A stretch of DNA of 64,000 bases from Aquimarina atlantica (GTDB taxonomy: Bacteria > Bacteroidota > Bacteroidia > Flavobacteriales > Flavobacteriaceae). The stretch is from positions 310,001 through 374,000 of the forward strand of contig NZ_AQRA01000002.1 in assembly GCF_000626715.1 (NCBI RefSeq). Direction: 5' to 3'. The notes beneath the pieces were generated by a model. It ran no database searches and was not told the DNA's origin. It saw only the letters and a list, made by a program, of their open reading frames with translations. Made by a program: the position numbers and the translations under genes. Positions 54,911 to 64,000 of the stretch are shown here, piece after piece (the stretch's first letter is position 1; each line of letters starts with the position of its first letter).

Positions 54911-56906
54911 AAATGCTCTATTTATACTAATTTCTGTTCTCATATCATGTTTTGGTTGTAAAAAACAAACTGAGATAACTGCACCCGTTGTTACTCCAAA
55001 AAAGTATCTCGCATATAGTAAAAACATTCTTAATTATAGCGTTACTCCAAAAGATTCTATCGACAAGTCTAGTTTGATGTTTTCTGATCAGGGAGCATGG
55101 TTTGCCTATAGTTTTCCTGATTCAATTCATCCTTCTCCCGGGTTCTCTGGGCCATTTTTAATGACGCAGCAAAATGGAATCTGGAGCAGCGAGATACTTG
55201 TAAAATTAAATATTGAAGATGTTTCATGGACTGAATATAAAACAACCGCATACAATAGTCATTTAGAACAAACTTTTACAAATGATGATCTAATACTAAA
55301 ACAAAAACTGGTATTTGCCTCTGGACATTCCGCATTAATACAGTATACGCTTACCAACAAAACTGATAGAACTATTGAGTTGACCTATAACTGGAAAAAC
55401 CAGCAGCTTTTAACAAAAACACTAAGATTAGAATCATCAGAAAATAAGATTACCATACACTCTTCAAAATCAAATGCTACCGGGTATATTGTATTTCCTG
55501 ATGAAACAAAAATCACAAGCACCGATAGCACTTATTCTGCTAAAAATCAGCAACTACATTTAAAACCAAAAACCAGTAAAGAGATTGTAGTTTCACAGAC
55601 TTTTATTTTTCCCGAATACTCCTGGGAAGAGGAGCAAAAAACGATCGCTACTATTGATTTTGACACTATTTTAAATAAACGTAGCATCGAAAAAGAAACG
55701 CAGTTAACCTCTTTGATCGACGCAAGAAAAGAAAAGTTTCAAGATGACAAATATGCTAAATTAATGGCCAAAGCGCATCTTACCTTACAAAACAACTGGC
55801 GTATTCCTGCTGGAGAAATACAACACGAAGGATTGTTCCCCAGTTATCACTACAAGTGGTTTAACGGGTTTTGGTCATGGGATTCATGGAAACACGCTGT
55901 TGGATTATCTTATTATAATACAGAATTAGCCAAAAAACAAATGCGGTTAATGTTCGAATTTCAGAACGAAGATGGTTTTGTTGCGGATTGTGTATACAGA
56001 GATACAAGTATAGAAGATCATAACTATCGAGATACAAAACCACCATTATCTGCATGGGCAGTAGTTAAAATTTATGAAAAAGATCATAATCTTGATTTCG
56101 TAAAAGAATTATATCCTAAACTTAAAAAATATCATTATTGGTGGTATCAAAAACGAGATCATGATAAAGATGGACTATGCGAGTATGGATCTACCGATGG
56201 CAGCCTTGTTGCTGCCAAGTGGGAAAGTGGTATGGATAACGCCATTCGTTTTGACGATTCAAAAATTCTTAAAAACGAAAAAGGAGCCTATTCTTTAGAT
56301 CAGGAAAGCGTTGATCTTAATGCATACCTCTACGCAGAAAAACTGTACCTGGAAAAACTTGCAGAAGCCATTCAAAAAAATGATGATGTAAAACAATACC
56401 AGGCAGAAGCAAAAAAACTAAAAGAAACAATTCAGAACCAATTCTATGACCCTGCAGATGGTTGGTTTTATGACACAAACCTGGACGGAACAACATTTAT
56501 AAAAGGAGAAGGTAGCGAAGGATGGACACCTCTTTGGGCAAATGTAGCAACCCAAAAACAAGCAGAATCCGTAAAAAACAAGATGATGAATCCCAGTAAA
56601 TTCTATACCAAAATGCCTTTTCAGACCATGTCTGCCGATCACCCAAAGTTTGATCCTTTAAAAGGGTATTGGAGGGGCCCTAATTGGCTGGATCAATCTT
56701 ATTTTGGTGTAAAAGGATTACGTAATTATGGATTTGATAAAGAAGCAGATCAGGCTACGGTACAAATCATTGAAGGAGCAGAAGGATTGTTAGAAAAAGG
56801 AAAAGCAATTCGAGAAAATTATCACCCTTTGACTGGGCAAGGCTTACATGCACAAAATTTTAGCTGGAGTGCAGCACATATCATAATGCTATTAATAAAA
56901 GAATAG
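54903..56906 (+). CDS. GH63 alpha-glucosidase, YgjK-like, lipoprotein
   Basis: A 667 aa lipoprotein (signal ending SVLISC) of the YgjK branch of glycoside hydrolase family 63, which removes terminal alpha-glucose with inversion. The N-terminal 250 residues form a beta-sandwich. The (alpha/alpha)6 barrel shows NGFWSWDSWKHAVGLSYYN, NYRDTKPPLSAWAVVKIYEK, YHYWWYQKRDHDKDG, KWESGMDNAIRFDD with the probable acid Asp445, and AIRENYHPLTG with the base Glu638, then NFSWSAAHIIML. I recall YgjK accepting Glc-alpha linkages to galactose, but this should be checked. It is cotranscribed with the mutarotase and the fusion gene that starts directly after its stop. Confidence 0.87.
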   Translation: MNKNALFILISVLISCFGCKKQTEITAPVVTPKKYLAYSKNILNYSVTPKDSIDKSSLMFSDQGAWFAYSFPDSIHPSPGFSGPFLMTQQNGIWSSEILVKLNIEDVSWTEYKTTAYNSHLEQTFTNDDLILKQKLVFASGHSALIQYTLTNKTDRTIELTYNWKNQQLLTKTLRLESSENKITIHSSKSNATGYIVFPDETKITSTDSTYSAKNQQLHLKPKTSKEIVVSQTFIFPEYSWEEEQKTIATIDFDTILNKRSIEKETQLTSLIDARKEKFQDDKYAKLMAKAHLTLQNNWRIPAGEIQHEGLFPSYHYKWFNGFWSWDSWKHAVGLSYYNTELAKKQMRLMFEFQNEDGFVADCVYRDTSIEDHNYRDTKPPLSAWAVVKIYEKDHNLDFVKELYPKLKKYHYWWYQKRDHDKDGLCEYGSTDGSLVAAKWESGMDNAIRFDDSKILKNEKGAYSLDQESVDLNAYLYAEKLYLEKLAEAIQKNDDVKQYQAEAKKLKETIQNQFYDPADGWFYDTNLDGTTFIKGEGSEGWTPLWANVATQKQAESVKNKMMNPSKFYTKMPFQTMSADHPKFDPLKGYWRGPNWLDQSYFGVKGLRNYGFDKEADQATVQIIEGAEGLLEKGKAIRENYHPLTGQGLHAQNFSWSAAHIIMLLIKE

Positions 56907-63096
<6,190 letters not shown>

Positions 63097-63102
63097 GAAA
63101 CT

Positions 63103-64000
63103 ATGCAGTTTATCACATTTATAGGGTTTACATTATTAGTAGCAATAATAGCGTATATAAAAAGCAGAAAAACAGATGAATCTTCTTCTGACGGGTATTT
63201 TCTAGGTGGAAGAAGTTTAACAGGCATCGTTATCGCAGGGTCGTTATTATTAACCAATCTATCAACCGAACAAATCGTAGGCTTAAACGGAGCTGCCTTT
63301 AAAGAAGGGATACTGGTTATGGCATGGGAAACTCTGGCTGCAATCGCTATGGTAGTTACCGCAGTATTTTTATTACCCCGATATCTAAAAGGAGGAATAA
63401 CCACTGTTCCCCAATTTTTACAAAGACGATACGATAAAACCTCCAAAACAATCACCTCTGCATTATTTCTAAGTGGATATGTGGTGGTGTTATTACCTAT
63501 CGTTTTATATTCTGGAGCATTGGCCATTAATACAATGTTTGATGTACCTGACATGTTAAATGTTAATGAAACTACTGCTTTATGGATAACCGTTTTCGGA
63601 ATCGGTATCATAGGGTCTATTTATGCCATTTTTGGTGGTTTAAAAGCAGTCGCAGTATCCGATACCATTAATGCAATAGGGTTACTGGTCGGAGGATTGT
63701 TAATACCAATATTTGGATTAATGGCCATTGGTGATGGCAGTATTTTTGAAGGAATTGCTACATTAACACAATCTCATCCCGAAAAATTCAAAGCATTAGG
63801 AGGGCCAGAATCTTCAATTCCGATAGGAACTATATTCACTGGTATGATGTTGGTTCAATTGTTTTATTGGGGAACCAATCAGGCGATTATCCAAAGAGCA
63901 TTAGGAGCTAAAAACCTAAAAGAAGGCCAAAAAGGCTTGTTATTAGCTTCGTTTATAAAAATACTAGGGCCACTAATTGTTGTATTACCGGGATTAATTG
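63103..64000 (+). CDS. SSS-family sodium:solute symporter (partial, runs off window)
   Basis: The first 299 codons of a membrane symporter of the SLC5/SSF family. It starts MQFITFIGFTLLVAIIAYIK. The FLGGRSLTGIVIAGSLLLTNLSTEQIVG and NQAIIQRALGAKNLKEGQKG stretches are family landmarks; SSF proteins of PULs often import the monosaccharide product. It begins 7 bp after the galactosidase stop, so it belongs to the operon. The 3' end lies beyond the window and cannot be judged. Galactose, glucose or an amino acid conjugate is possible as substrate. Confidence 0.9.
   Translation, partial: MQFITFIGFTLLVAIIAYIKSRKTDESSSDGYFLGGRSLTGIVIAGSLLLTNLSTEQIVGLNGAAFKEGILVMAWETLAAIAMVVTAVFLLPRYLKGGITTVPQFLQRRYDKTSKTITSALFLSGYVVVLLPIVLYSGALAINTMFDVPDMLNVNETTALWITVFGIGIIGSIYAIFGGLKAVAVSDTINAIGLLVGGLLIPIFGLMAIGDGSIFEGIATLTQSHPEKFKALGGPESSIPIGTIFTGMMLVQLFYWGTNQAIIQRALGAKNLKEGQKGLLLASFIKILGPLIVVLPGLI

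Noticed and set aside
54903-56906. trehalase (GH37) for the GH63-like gene
   Set aside because: The WESGMDN and RENYHPLTG motifs and the C-terminal NFSWSAAH follow YgjK, whereas trehalase signatures are absent.

Overview
The window comes from a low-GC marine-type Flavobacteriaceae (Bacteroidota) chromosome. The evidence is the SusC/SusD pair, promoters of the TAnnTTTG type, the near absence of Shine-Dalgarno sequences, RiPP precursors with double-glycine leaders, the DUF177-rpmF-fabH-accB-accC order and many short lipoprotein signals. The genus cannot be fixed from this stretch; Aquimarina or a relative would fit.

Layout. 1-6.5 kb is core metabolism: ribE, then pdxA, DUF177, rpmF, fabH, accB and accC. 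6.6-10.6 kb holds an orphan beta-helix (tailspike/pectate-lyase-like) protein, an FAD oxidoreductase, mtgA and a GreA-like protein. 10.7-13.8 kb is a complete grasp-with-spasm RiPP locus: precursor, terminator, DUF6624-like lipoprotein, ATP-grasp ligase, linker protein and SPASM protein. 14-25 kb mixes housekeeping genes (recJ, rsmI), a NarL-type two-component system and a group encoding two related proteins that both end in a PCPPTC motif. 25-38.6 kb is housekeeping (tdk, alr, mscL, asd, prolyl oligopeptidase, lpxH, queD, MATE) with an orphan peptide whose six cysteines are spaced palindromically. At 38.6 kb a tRNA-Ala borders a likely genomic island (38.8-44.7 kb). It carries an integrase remnant, a ComEC-like metallo-beta-lactamase protein in a five-gene operon of unknown role, and a HEPN-like gene pair.

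44.8-64 kb is a polysaccharide-utilisation-type locus. A GntR regulator gene diverges from susC-susD-VCBS and is followed by a mutarotase, a GH63 (YgjK-like) alpha-glucosidase, a kinase/M23/phospho-lyase triple fusion, a GH2 beta-galactosidase and an SSS symporter that runs off the window. The fusion joins an APH-type small-molecule kinase to an AGXT2L-type ammonio-phospholyase. This pair of activities is known in hydroxylysine and ethanolamine catabolism. Beside an alpha-glucosidase and a beta-galactosidase, it suggests a pathway for the collagen unit glucosyl-galactosyl-hydroxylysine. That is my main hypothesis for an undescribed system. It is inference and needs biochemical testing.
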